Below, one piece after another: positions 1-7,536 of a stretch of DNA of 47,770 nucleotides. The DNA is from Ectothiorhodospiraceae bacterium (GTDB lineage Bacteria; Pseudomonadota; Gammaproteobacteria; Nitrococcales; Aquisalimonadaceae), in NCBI GenBank assembly GCA_020831845.1, contig JAFIFV010000111.1, positions 1 through 47,770 on the forward strand. Reading direction: 5' to 3'. The notes beneath the pieces are model-generated. The model did no database searches, was not told the DNA's origin, and was given only the letters and a program-made list of their open reading frames with translations. The first letter of the stretch is position 1, and every line of letters begins with the position of its first letter. Position numbers and translations under genes: made by a program.

Positions 1-1
1 A

Positions 2-808
2 GTCCGCTTCGTGGGGCTATTCGACACGGTGGCCAGCCTCTATATCCCACGCAACAACCACACCTTCGATTTCAACATCAACCTGGGCGCCGGCAGCGCA
101 CAGCGAGTGGTGCATCTTACGGCCGCCCGCGAGGTGCGGGCGAACTTCCCGCTCAGCTCACTGGCGGACGCCGGCGGCCGTCTGCCAGGCAATTTCACCG
201 AGCTGAGCCTGCCCGGTGTGCACGCCGACCTCGGCGGCGGCTACGAGAACCCGGACCCCGAGACAGGCGAGAACGTGGAGTGGGTGCCACTGCGTCGCCA
301 TGTCGGGGTGCTGGGCCGGGAGGCCTATGCCCGGCCCTACGGCGGCGCGGCGGAGTTTGTCTTCCTGCCCTACGACGAATGGCGCAGTCAGACGCTCCGC
401 GCCTACCAACGCCAGGCCGAAGCCGAGGGCCTTACCGCACGGGAGTTCGGCGACCACATCATCGAGGGGGAGGAACGGCACACGCGCAAGGAACTCGCCA
501 TTCACTACCTGCATGTGATGCATGAATATGCCTCCGACGCTGGGGTTCCGCTTGATGACCCGGATGACGCCGATGACAGTTTCCGCGTCCCAGACGATCT
601 TCGCCGCCGGTTGCAACGGTGGGAGGCCGCAGGCGCAAGTCTGGCGGACGCCAGAGAGAGCTACTATCTGGGCGGCTATATCCACACATCGGAACAACCG
701 GGCAGCATGGTGAATGCACCCAGACGCTCCGGCGAACGCGAGATCATCGCTAACGCCCCAGCAGGCGAGCAAAAACATCTCTCAGAACAGGAACTGGCAG
801 AGCGATGA
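2..808 (+). CDS. Tle1-like DUF2235 phospholipase effector, C-terminal part (5' truncated by window)
   Basis: The reading frame is open from the first complete codon at base 2, so the gene begins upstream; a GTG at 11 is internal. The visible 268 residues carry two hallmarks of the DUF2235 (Tle1) alpha/beta-hydrolase family: a GLFDTVASL segment near the start and PGVHADLGGGY further on, whose His is the expected catalytic histidine. The nucleophile motif GxSxG must lie upstream. Known Tle1 proteins are type VI secretion effectors that cleave membrane phospholipids in competitors. The stop overlaps the start of a DUF2931 lipoprotein gene (ATGA), an arrangement expected of an effector and its immunity gene. 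No other T6SS gene is visible, so secretion by T6SS is inference. Confidence 0.8.
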   Translation, partial: VRFVGLFDTVASLYIPRNNHTFDFNINLGAGSAQRVVHLTAAREVRANFPLSSLADAGGRLPGNFTELSLPGVHADLGGGYENPDPETGENVEWVPLRRHVGVLGREAYARPYGGAAEFVFLPYDEWRSQTLRAYQRQAEAEGLTAREFGDHIIEGEERHTRKELAIHYLHVMHEYASDAGVPLDDPDDADDSFRVPDDLRRRLQRWEAAGASLADARESYYLGGYIHTSEQPGSMVNAPRRSGEREIIANAPAGEQKHLSEQELAER

Positions 809-1419
809 GAAGTGCGTTGAAAGGCTGGCGAGGTGTTCTGCTGAGGCTCTCGTTGCTACCAGCACTAGTGGGCTGCGCCTCCAATCCAGGGCCTCCCTAT
901 CCTTACGCGGTGGTTACCGGCGGCGGGCCTGATGGATGGCCCGCATGGGTGGAAGAACTGACGTTCGACAACACCCGACGCATGGCTGCAGGCGCGATTG
1001 GCGGAAACCCCGATTGGACCATTCCCCCGCAAACCGGCAAGGTCACTGTTATCGGAAACGGCCCGGTTCCCCAAACGGTGCAGGCACGATGGTTCTCTCA
1101 CCGGACGCTGACCTTCTACGAAATCGATCTGGCATTCCCGGAAGATACGGAGAAGCGAGTGCGCACCCTCTACAGAGACCATCCGCCCCCCGAATATACC
1201 CACGATCTAATGGTCGGCATCTCCGGGGATGGACGCGTACGCGTTTGGTGGCGCGCCTGGTGCGGCCGGGACTGTGGCGAAGACCACGTCTACCTACCCA
1301 TCATCAAGGAAGCGGTCGGCCAGCGAATCGAAGGGGACCCTGCGCGCTACGCCAATCGCACAGCACAACAGCGCGAGAGGGGGCGAATCCCGCCGGAGCC
1401 GGAGCCACCTCCGCGCTAG
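805..1419 (+). CDS. DUF2931 family lipoprotein, possible immunity protein
   Basis: This 204-residue protein starts with a lipoprotein signal, hydrophobic residues about 11-23 followed by the lipobox LVGC with Cys24. It therefore probably sits in the periplasmic face of a membrane. The mature part resembles DUF2931 proteins, with Trp-rich strands around WPAWVEELTF and VRVWWRAWCGRDC. The ATG overlaps the stop of the Tle1-like gene by 4 bases, so translation is probably coupled. Periplasmic lipoproteins next to Tle1 enzymes are a known pattern for self-protection against phospholipase effectors. The immunity role here is inferred from position and family. The C-terminus is Pro- and Arg-rich and probably disordered. 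Confidence 0.65.
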   Translation: MRSALKGWRGVLLRLSLLPALVGCASNPGPPYPYAVVTGGGPDGWPAWVEELTFDNTRRMAAGAIGGNPDWTIPPQTGKVTVIGNGPVPQTVQARWFSHRTLTFYEIDLAFPEDTEKRVRTLYRDHPPPEYTHDLMVGISGDGRVRVWWRAWCGRDCGEDHVYLPIIKEAVGQRIEGDPARYANRTAQQRERGRIPPEPEPPPR

Positions 1420-1516
1420 GGCGTGGTTGTCACGGACATTGGGAAACGCTCATGGAACACCAGGGACGCAGAGGGACAGCCAGGCAGAAGCGCCAGCGCA
1501 GGCGTTGGCGGAACTA

Positions 1517-1708
1517 ATGAGGAACACAAGCAAGAGACTACTCCACCTTCTTATGTGGCCAGTGCTGCTACCCACTCTCCCTCGGATCAACACCAAGGGC
1601 ACACTTCTACTCTGGACAAAGGGGGCATTACAGCTTTGGGCTAACTCGGGGTTCTTGCCTCTACCGCAGGGATGCTCTACAAGTGCGAGCATTGACCGTA
1701 GAGGATGA
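1517..1708 (+). other. Short signal-peptide-like ORF in a gene-poor gap, possibly a relic
   Basis: The 295-base gap between the DUF2931 gene and the protease gene holds no clear gene. One 63-codon frame begins MRNTSKRLLHLL and continues into a hydrophobic stretch ending near VLLPTLP, which looks like an export signal and loosely resembles the start of the DUF2931 lipoprotein just upstream. The rest matches nothing I recognise, and there is no strong Shine-Dalgarno. It may be the eroded start of a second immunity-type lipoprotein, or chance. Confidence 0.15.
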
Positions 1709-1714
1709 CAACAG

Positions 1715-2170
1715 ATGAAGGCGCCGAAGCTGACCGTGGGGTGGCGCGAGTGGGTGGGGCTGCCTGCGCTCGGGGTCGAGGCGATCAAAGTGAAGGTGGA
1801 TACCGGGGCTCTGACGTCCGCGCTGCATGCGATCCACGTGCGCGTGGTCAGGAACAATGGCCGGGAGCGTGTGCGCTTCGACCTGCACCCGCTGCAGCGG
1901 GACAGTCGCCTGACCGTCCATTGCGAGGCCGATCTGCTGGAATGGCGCGAGGTGCGCAGTTCCAATGGGGACACGGAGTTTCGGCCGGTCATTCGCACGC
2001 CGGTGGCGCTGGGCGGACAGCAATGGCCGATTGATGTCACCCTGACCAACCGCGACAGCATGGGGTTTCGCATGCTGCTGGGGCGACGGGCGCTGCGCCG
2101 GCGACTGCTGGTAGACCCCGGTGTCTCCTATCTTTTCGGTGACCATCACCCAACAGCCGTCACCCGCTGA
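1715..2170 (+). CDS. RimK-associated putative ATP-dependent zinc protease / retropepsin-like protein
   Basis: The 151-residue product matches the PF05618 family: VGWREWVGLPALG at the N-terminus, then KVDTGALTSALHA, then a conserved C-terminal LGRRALRRRLLVDP segment. The family is annotated as a putative zinc protease but has an aspartic-protease-like DTG motif. The usual text is DTGARTSALHA; here Arg is Leu. The gene lies 19 bases upstream of rimK in the same direction, a very common pairing, suggesting a role with RimK in glutamate-tail modification or its turnover. An AGAGG motif precedes the ATG at about 10 bases. Substrate and cofactor are not established. Confidence 0.85.
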   Translation: MKAPKLTVGWREWVGLPALGVEAIKVKVDTGALTSALHAIHVRVVRNNGRERVRFDLHPLQRDSRLTVHCEADLLEWREVRSSNGDTEFRPVIRTPVALGGQQWPIDVTLTNRDSMGFRMLLGRRALRRRLLVDPGVSYLFGDHHPTAVTR

Positions 2171-2189
2171 TCACTGACCCGGAGCCCGC

Positions 2190-3107
2190 ATGTCCGAATT
2201 ATTGAAAATCACCATCCTGTCCCGCAACCGCCGGCTGTATTCCACCAGCCGCCTGGTGGAAGCAGCGGAGCAGCGCGGCCACGAGGTGCAGGTGATCGAC
2301 CCGCTGCGCTGCTACATGAATATCAGCGCGCACCGGCCGGAGATCCATTACAAAGGCGAGAAGCTGCCGCAGCCGGACGCCGTCATTCCCCGCATCGGCG
2401 CCTCCATCACCTTCTACGGTACCGCCGTGGTCCGGCAGTTCGAAATGATGGGTACGTTCTGCGTGAACGAATCGGTGGCCATCAGCCGGGCACGGGACAA
2501 GCTGCGTTCGCTGCAGTTGCTGTCGCGCAAGGGAATCGGACTGCCGGTGACCGGCTTCGGCTACTCGCCGGACGACAACACCGACCTGATCAACATGGTG
2601 GGTGGTGCTCCGCTGGTCATCAAACTGCTGGAGGGCACGCAGGGCAAGGGTGTGGTGCTGGCGGAAACCAACAAGGCGGCGGAGAGCGTCATCGATGCCT
2701 TCCGCGGGCTACGCGCGTACTTCCTCACCCAGGAGTTCATCAGCGAGGCCAATGGCGCGGATATCCGCTGTTTCGTGGTGGGCGACAAGGTGGTGGGCGC
2801 GATGATGCGGCAGGCCAAGGAGGGGGAGTTCCGCTCCAACCTGCACCGGGGCGGATCGGTGAAGCAGGTACGCATTACGCCGGAAGAGCGCTCCACCGCG
2901 GTTCGCGCGGCGAAGATCATGGGCCTGAATGTGTCCGGCGTGGACATCATGCGGTCGAACCACGGCCCGGTGGTGCTGGAGGTGAATTCCTCACCGGGGC
3001 TCGAGGGTATCGAATCCGCTACCGGCAAGGATATTGCCGGCACCATCATCCAGTTCATCGAAAAGAACGGAAAGCCGGGGAAAACCAGCACCCGCGGCAA
3101 GGGGTAA
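2190..3107 (+). CDS. rimK: Ribosomal protein S6--L-glutamate ligase RimK
   Basis: The 305-residue product is full length for RimK (E. coli 300). RimK is an ATP-grasp ligase that adds glutamates to the C-terminus of ribosomal protein S6 in the cytoplasm. Visible family features are the N-terminal [17 protein letters not shown], the pre-ATP-grasp [11 protein letters not shown], the glycine-rich ATP-binding loop [14 protein letters not shown], and the Mg-binding end [20 protein letters not shown] sits six bases before the ATG. It follows the RimK-associated protease gene closely, so the two are probably co-transcribed. A hairpin just after the stop may end transcription. Confidence 0.95.
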   Translation: MSELLKITILSRNRRLYSTSRLVEAAEQRGHEVQVIDPLRCYMNISAHRPEIHYKGEKLPQPDAVIPRIGASITFYGTAVVRQFEMMGTFCVNESVAISRARDKLRSLQLLSRKGIGLPVTGFGYSPDDNTDLINMVGGAPLVIKLLEGTQGKGVVLAETNKAAESVIDAFRGLRAYFLTQEFISEANGADIRCFVVGDKVVGAMMRQAKEGEFRSNLHRGGSVKQVRITPEERSTAVRAAKIMGLNVSGVDIMRSNHGPVVLEVNSSPGLEGIESATGKDIAGTIIQFIEKNGKPGKTSTRGKG

Positions 3108-3108
3108 A

Positions 3109-3135
3109 CCGCCTCACCGATATGCGGCGAGGCGG
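3109..3135. terminator. Hairpin between convergent rimK and porin genes
   Basis: The arms CCGCCTC (3109-3115) and GAGGCGG (3129-3135) pair perfectly, with further CCG/CGG pairing inside. It starts one base after the rimK stop and precedes the end of the convergent porin gene. No T-run follows, so intrinsic termination is uncertain. A second small inverted repeat, AGGGAA/TTCCCT (3149-3171), overlaps the porin stop codon. Confidence 0.35.
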
Positions 3136-3169
3136 CACCCAACCCGCCAGGGAAACACTGAAGTATTCC

Positions 3170-4192
3170 CTAGAAGCTGTAGATCATCCCCAGCGCAACA
3201 CCCCGAGCCGTATCACCCTCACCGCCCGGCTGGCTCAGCGTGCTGGCTTCCCGCCAGGGCGCCAGCGTCTGCACGCTGTCATTGCTGATCTGCGCGTAGT
3301 TCAGGTAGAACGTCAGGTTGTTCACGTAGCGGTAATCGATGCCCACCGCGACCATGTCTGCGTCGAAATCGCTGTCGTCCGCATCCAGCATGTAGTACTG
3401 GGCTTTCAGGAACACCTGCGGAGTGAGGCGGTAGCGGACGCCGAGGCCATAGGCATTGTCGTCCGGGTCGGACGCCGTCTGAGCCAGCGCGGTGAAGCGG
3501 AAGGCCGCCACGTCGTAGTAGGCGGACAGGCGGGTGATGTCGCGCTCCAGATCGGAGTTCTCGAAACTCCAGCGTTCATGACCCAGGGCCACGTAGACCG
3601 GACCCTGCAGATAACTGACAGCCGCGCTGAGGGCGCTGTTGTCATTGTCATCCGCGGCGTTGTTGTTGTTCTGCGTTTCCACGGAGTAGTGGAGGTCAAC
3701 GGTGAGGCCGTTGAAGGACGGCGTGCGGTAGGCGAGGCTGTTCCGGAACCGTTCGTCGAAGCCCTGGAGACCGTCATAGTTGTTCCGAACCACATTGCGC
3801 GAGTCGCCCAACTGGTTGCCGAACAGATCCACGCGCCGGGAGACCACCTTGACCGGTGTGTCGAAATGCCCAACCCGCAGCATGCCCCAGTCGCCCATCA
3901 GGGCACCGAAGCTGTCACGGCTGGTCAGCGAGGTGTTGTTGTTGCTGTCGAGATCGATCTGCCCCTCGATCTGGATCATGCCTCGCAGCGCATCACTGAA
4001 ATCGTGCGTAACGCGAAATCCAATCCGGCTGGCATTGCTGGACAGGTTGAACGCGCTGTAGTCGTCCCCGTCATCCAGATGGCTCGCCGCCAGGTGAGCC
4101 TGCCCGTAGACCCGTACTTCCGATGCCTGCACTCCGCTGAACGTCAGAACCGCCGCTGCTGCAATCGGCAGCACGCTTGCCCCCCTTACCAT
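3170..4192 (-). CDS. Outer-membrane general porin (Porin_4 type)
   Basis: The 340-residue product has a signal peptide (about 1-23, ending GVQA-SE), then the porin opening VRVYGQAHLAAS and alternating amphipathic strands with acidic turns such as DDNDNSA. It ends in MIYSF, the C-terminal aromatic needed for BAM-dependent outer-membrane insertion. The strand pattern RIGFRVTHDFSDALRGMIQIEGQ is typical of Gram-negative 16-strand trimeric porins. An AGGAG lies 8 bases before the ATG. The start is only 37 bases after the tupA stop in the same direction, so the gene probably belongs to the tungstate operon and could help oxyanion entry across the outer membrane. That link is inference. Confidence 0.88.
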   Translation of the reverse strand: MVRGASVLPIAAAAVLTFSGVQASEVRVYGQAHLAASHLDDGDDYSAFNLSSNASRIGFRVTHDFSDALRGMIQIEGQIDLDSNNNTSLTSRDSFGALMGDWGMLRVGHFDTPVKVVSRRVDLFGNQLGDSRNVVRNNYDGLQGFDERFRNSLAYRTPSFNGLTVDLHYSVETQNNNNAADDNDNSALSAAVSYLQGPVYVALGHERWSFENSDLERDITRLSAYYDVAAFRFTALAQTASDPDDNAYGLGVRYRLTPQVFLKAQYYMLDADDSDFDADMVAVGIDYRYVNNLTFYLNYAQISNDSVQTLAPWREASTLSQPGGEGDTARGVALGMIYSF

Positions 4193-4229
4193 ACCCTCTA
4201 CTCCTGTCGTTGTTGTGAGGGCTCATTCT

Positions 4230-5036
4230 TCACTGTGCGTAAGGGAAAAACAGTTGCTCATCTCTCACTTTGAAAGATGCGATGGCTTTCTGACCTTCCT
4301 CGGAGACCAGCCACTCGTGCCACTGGCGGGCAAGATCGGCCTTGACCGAGCGGTGGCGGTCGGGGTGGACCAGGATGCTGCCGTAGGGGTTGAACAGCGC
4401 ATCGTCACCTTCATGAAGCAGCGTCAGCTCCTGCCGGTTGCGGAAACTGAGCCAACTGGCGCGGTCCGCCAGCACGTACGCATCCATGCCCGCAGCCGTG
4501 TTCAGCGCCGCACCCATCCCACTGCCCAGTTCCCGATACCAACGGCCGGCCGGCTCAATGCCTGCCTCGGACCAGATCTGTCGCTCCTTCCGGTGGGTGC
4601 CGCTGTCATCTCCGCGCGAGGCGAAAGAGGCGCCAGCCCCGGCGATACGCCTGAAGGCGTCCAGCACGGAGTCGACCCCGGCCACGTCGGCGGGATCGGA
4701 TTCCGGCCCGATCAGGATGAAATCGTTGTACATGACGTCCCGGCGGTCCAGTCCGTAGCCGTCGTCCACGAAACGCTCCTCGGCAAGCCGGTCGTGTACC
4801 AGAAGCGCATCCGCATCACCCCTCCGACCGATGTTCAAGGCCTGTCCGGTGCCAACGGCGACCACCCGTACGTCAATCCCTGTTGCCTCGCGGAACGTCG
4901 GCACGATGTGCCTGAACAGGCCCGATTGCTCCGTGGATGTCGTGGACGCCAGCGTGATGTACTGATCGGACGCCTTGGCCGGCCCGAGAACCAGGGTCAC
5001 GACGAGAATCAGGCTGACAAGGAACACTCTGCGCAT
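4230..5036 (-). CDS. tupA: Tungstate ABC transporter substrate-binding protein TupA
   Basis: The 268-residue protein has a signal peptide (about 1-22, ending AKA-SD), followed by the family's ligand-binding start TLASTTSTEQSGLFRHI. Other TupA signatures are VGTGQALNIGRRGDADALLVH and DVMYNDFILIGPESDPA. TupA binds tungstate with high affinity in the periplasm and gives it to the TupBC pump; the related molybdate protein ModA lacks the TTSTEQSGL pattern. A GGGAG lies 7 bases before the ATG. It is third in a tupB-tupC-tupA-porin run and 27 bases behind tupC. Specificity for tungstate over molybdate rests on family resemblance. Confidence 0.9.
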   Translation of the reverse strand: MRRVFLVSLILVVTLVLGPAKASDQYITLASTTSTEQSGLFRHIVPTFREATGIDVRVVAVGTGQALNIGRRGDADALLVHDRLAEERFVDDGYGLDRRDVMYNDFILIGPESDPADVAGVDSVLDAFRRIAGAGASFASRGDDSGTHRKERQIWSEAGIEPAGRWYRELGSGMGAALNTAAGMDAYVLADRASWLSFRNRQELTLLHEGDDALFNPYGSILVHPDRHRSVKADLARQWHEWLVSEEGQKAIASFKVRDEQLFFPYAQ

Positions 5037-5063
5037 GGTGCAACTCCCGAGGCAGTGCCGGAC

Positions 5064-5807
5064 TCACCAGACCAGTTCCCCGGCCAGGAATGCCTGGGCC
5101 TGGCGCGACACAGGACGGCTGAAGAACCCTTCGACCGGGGTGTGCTCCAGGACCGAGCCCTGAAACAGGAAAACCACTTGCTCGGCGAGGCGGTGCGCCT
5201 GGCCCAGATCGTGCGTGGTCATGACGATCTGCGTGCCGTTGCGATGGAAGTCCATCACGGCATCCTCCACCGCCTTGGTGGCGGCGGGATCCAGCGCCGA
5301 GGTGGGCTCGTCCAGAAACAGGATCTCGGGCTCCAGCGCCCAGGCGCGCGCCAGCGCCAGGCGCTGCTGCTCGCCACCGGACAGCACCCGGGCGGCGCGC
5401 GCCGCGAGATGCCCGAGACCGAAATGCTCCAGCGCCTCAATCGCCCGTGCCCGCCTGGCGCGACGCCCTAGCCCCCGCAGCGACAGCGCATATTCGATGT
5501 TCGCCAGGGCCGACCGGCGCAGCAGTACCGGACGCTGGAAGACCATGGCCTGACGCAACCGCGCGGCCTCCGCACGCTGAATATCGCTGCCAGCCCAGCG
5601 CACCCGGCCCCAGGTCGGTTGCAGCAGCCCGTGGCACAAACGCATCAGCAGGCTCTTGCCGGCACCGTTAGGACCTAGAATGATGGTACGGCTGCCGCTG
5701 GGCAGGCGCAGATTCACGTCACGCAGCAGCACCTGATCCCGATGACGGAAACCCAGCCCTTCCAATTCCAGCGCGAGCATCCCGGGCTGACGGTGCAGAT
5801 CGTTCAT
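5064..5807 (-). CDS. tupC: Tungstate ABC transporter ATP-binding protein TupC
   Basis: The 247-residue product is a single ABC ATPase with Walker A GPNGAGKS (45-52), the signature LSGGEQ (142-147), Walker B ILFLDEP (162-168) and the switch His in TTHDLGQAHRLA. It powers the TupB permease at the inner face of the membrane. The start overlaps the tupB stop by 4 bases, so translation is coupled. There is no extra TOBE domain of the kind found on ModC; the chain ends soon after the D- and H-loops, as in TupC. Function is assigned mainly from the family and its tupA/tupB neighbours. Confidence 0.88.
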   Translation of the reverse strand: MNDLHRQPGMLALELEGLGFRHRDQVLLRDVNLRLPSGSRTIILGPNGAGKSLLMRLCHGLLQPTWGRVRWAGSDIQRAEAARLRQAMVFQRPVLLRRSALANIEYALSLRGLGRRARRARAIEALEHFGLGHLAARAARVLSGGEQQRLALARAWALEPEILFLDEPTSALDPAATKAVEDAVMDFHRNGTQIVMTTHDLGQAHRLAEQVVFLFQGSVLEHTPVEGFFSRPVSRQAQAFLAGELVW

Positions 5808-6508
5808 CCCGCCCTCCGCCTGGCGCTCTCGCCCACCAGATAGGCCGCACCGTTCACCAGTGCCACCAGCAGCATCAGCACAATGCCCAGCCCCAGCGCC
5901 AGGGGCAGGTCACCGCGGCTGGTTTCCAGGGCGATGGCGGTGGTCATCACCCGGGTCACGCCGTCAATGTTGCCGCCGACGATCAGCACCGCCCCGACTT
6001 CCGCGCTGGCCCTGCCAAAGCCGGCAAGCACCGCAGTCAGCAGGCTGAAGCGACCGTCCCACAGCAAGGTGGGAATAGCCCGCCCGCGCGAGGTTCCCAG
6101 CGACCGCAGCTGCTCCTCGTACTCTTGCCAGAGATCTTCCACCACCTGCCGGCACAAGGCCGCGATGATCGGCAACACCAGCAGGCACTGCGCGATGACC
6201 ATGGCGGTGGGCGTGAACAGCAGACCGAAGGAGCCCAGCGGCCCGGCCCGGGACAGCATCAGGTAGACCATCAGCCCGGCGACGACGGGCGGCAGCCCCA
6301 TGAAGGCATTCAGCAAGGTGATCAGCAGTCCGCGTCCGGGGAACCGCCACAAGGCGATGGCGGCTCCCAGCGGCAGCCCCAGCACTGCGGCAATCGCAAC
6401 TGCACCCAGGCTGACCTGCAACGACAGCAGCACGATCCCCACCAGCGTCTGGTCCAGACCGACGATCAGTTGCAGGGCCGTCATAAAGGCGTTGTCGCCG
6501 GATGGCAT
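5804..6508 (-). CDS. tupB: Tungstate ABC transporter permease TupB
   Basis: The 234-residue permease has five to six hydrophobic segments, and the binding-protein-dependent transport EAA-type loop is at EEQLRSLGTSRGRAIPTLLWDGR. It forms the inner-membrane channel of the TupABC importer. The ATG at 6508 is preferred over the GTG at 6529 because an AGGAGGA motif falls directly upstream of the ATG at ideal spacing and inside the longer version. It is the first gene of the tup operon and is divergent from the regulator at 6603, so the 94-base gap should hold both promoters. Confidence 0.88.
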   Translation of the reverse strand: MPSGDNAFMTALQLIVGLDQTLVGIVLLSLQVSLGAVAIAAVLGLPLGAAIALWRFPGRGLLITLLNAFMGLPPVVAGLMVYLMLSRAGPLGSFGLLFTPTAMVIAQCLLVLPIIAALCRQVVEDLWQEYEEQLRSLGTSRGRAIPTLLWDGRFSLLTAVLAGFGRASAEVGAVLIVGGNIDGVTRVMTTAIALETSRGDLPLALGLGIVLMLLVALVNGAAYLVGESARRRAG

Positions 6509-6516
6509 CGTTCCTC

Positions 6517-6581
6517 CTGTTCTTTTCACGCATGGTGTGCTTATCTTTCATGTAATGCACCTTTCTCCGTAATAAGAACAG
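6517..6581. promoter_or_regulatory. Divergent tup promoter region with an inverted octamer pair
   Basis: The gap between tupB and the divergent regulator is the most AT-rich stretch nearby. The octamer CTGTTCTT (6517-6524) recurs as its exact reverse complement AAGAACAG (6574-6581), with similar flanking bases. One copy overlaps the tupB ribosome-binding region and the other ends 21 bases before the regulator ATG. A pair of sites spanning both promoters could be the operator of the adjacent HTH protein, perhaps with looping. No confident -35/-10 pair was found. Confidence 0.3.
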
Positions 6582-6602
6582 TCTCAAGCAGTCAAAAGGA
6601 CC

Positions 6603-7484
6603 ATGAACTCTTCCCTGATGACCACTAGCGAAGTCGCCACCTATCTGCGGCTGAAGGAGCGGAAGATCTACGACCTGGTGAGCCAGGGCCTGATCCCCTG
6701 CACCAAGGTCACCGGCAAATTGCTGTTTCCACGCCAGGCCATCGACCTCTGGCTGATGAACCACCTGGAGGGCGACCAACGCACCAGCTCCCCTGTCCCG
6801 GCAATACTCGCGGGCAGCCAGGATCCGTTGCTGGAGTGGGCGCTAAGGGAAGCGAATACCGACCTGGCGCTGCTTTGTCACGGCAGCGGTGACGGCATCA
6901 AGCGATTGATCAGCGGTCGCGCCATGATCGCCGGCATGCATCTGCTGGACGACAGCGGCGAGCACTACAATGATCCTGTCCGCCTGGGCCTGGGCGGCAT
7001 GCGGGATCTGGTGGTTATCCACTGGGCCTGGCGATCCCAGGGGCTGCTGGTTGCGCCGGGGAATCCGGAACAGCTGACCGGCCTGCGCGACCTGGCGGCA
7101 ACGGGAATCCGCGTGGGTCACCGGCAGCCGGATGCCGGCGCCGAAACACTGTTCAGGCATTTGCTGACCCGCGCCGGCATCGCACGCGAAGCACTGACCT
7201 TGCTCCCCCACCCTGCCCTGACCGAGGACGATCTGGCGCTGGACGTCCGGGAAGGCCGAGCCGATGCCGGCCTCGGCGTTGAGGCCGCCGCCCGGCGGCA
7301 TGGCCTGGATTTCATCCCCCTGCACCGCGAGCGTTTCGACCTGGCGATGCGGCGTCGCAGCTACTTCGAGCCGACGATACAGCAGCTGTTCACCTTTGCC
7401 AGAACCGAGCGATTCTGTGAACGCGCCGACGCCATGGGGGGATACGATATTCGTAAACTGGGCGATGTGATGTACAACGCCTGA
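6603..7484 (+). CDS. One-component regulator: excisionase-type HTH plus periplasmic-binding-like domain
   Basis: The first about 55 of 293 residues form a MerR/excisionase-type helix-turn-helix, MTTSEVATYLRLKERKIYDL followed by KLLFPRQAIDLWL. Residues about 65-290 resemble the PBP-like domain (PF12727) found on molybdopterin-linked regulators, with CHGSGDGIKRLISGRAMIAGMHLLDD and REGRADAGLGVEAAAR. Such proteins bind DNA and sense a small ligand directly. It is divergent from tupBCA, so it is probably the tungstate- or molybdate-responsive regulator of that operon. It is not ModE-like, since there is no TOBE domain. An AAGGA lies close before the ATG. The ligand and the sign of regulation are unknown. 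Confidence 0.8.
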   Translation: MNSSLMTTSEVATYLRLKERKIYDLVSQGLIPCTKVTGKLLFPRQAIDLWLMNHLEGDQRTSSPVPAILAGSQDPLLEWALREANTDLALLCHGSGDGIKRLISGRAMIAGMHLLDDSGEHYNDPVRLGLGGMRDLVVIHWAWRSQGLLVAPGNPEQLTGLRDLAATGIRVGHRQPDAGAETLFRHLLTRAGIAREALTLLPHPALTEDDLALDVREGRADAGLGVEAAARRHGLDFIPLHRERFDLAMRRRSYFEPTIQQLFTFARTERFCERADAMGGYDIRKLGDVMYNA

Positions 7485-7536
7485 ACCTGCCGGGGAAGAC
7501 AGGCTTTCGAACAACAACAGGAACAAGGAACGCCGC

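Noticed and set aside
3122..4273. Long plus-strand open frame opposite the porin gene
   Set aside because: It mirrors the porin gene, lacks family features, and the minus-strand protein has a signal peptide and a porin end.
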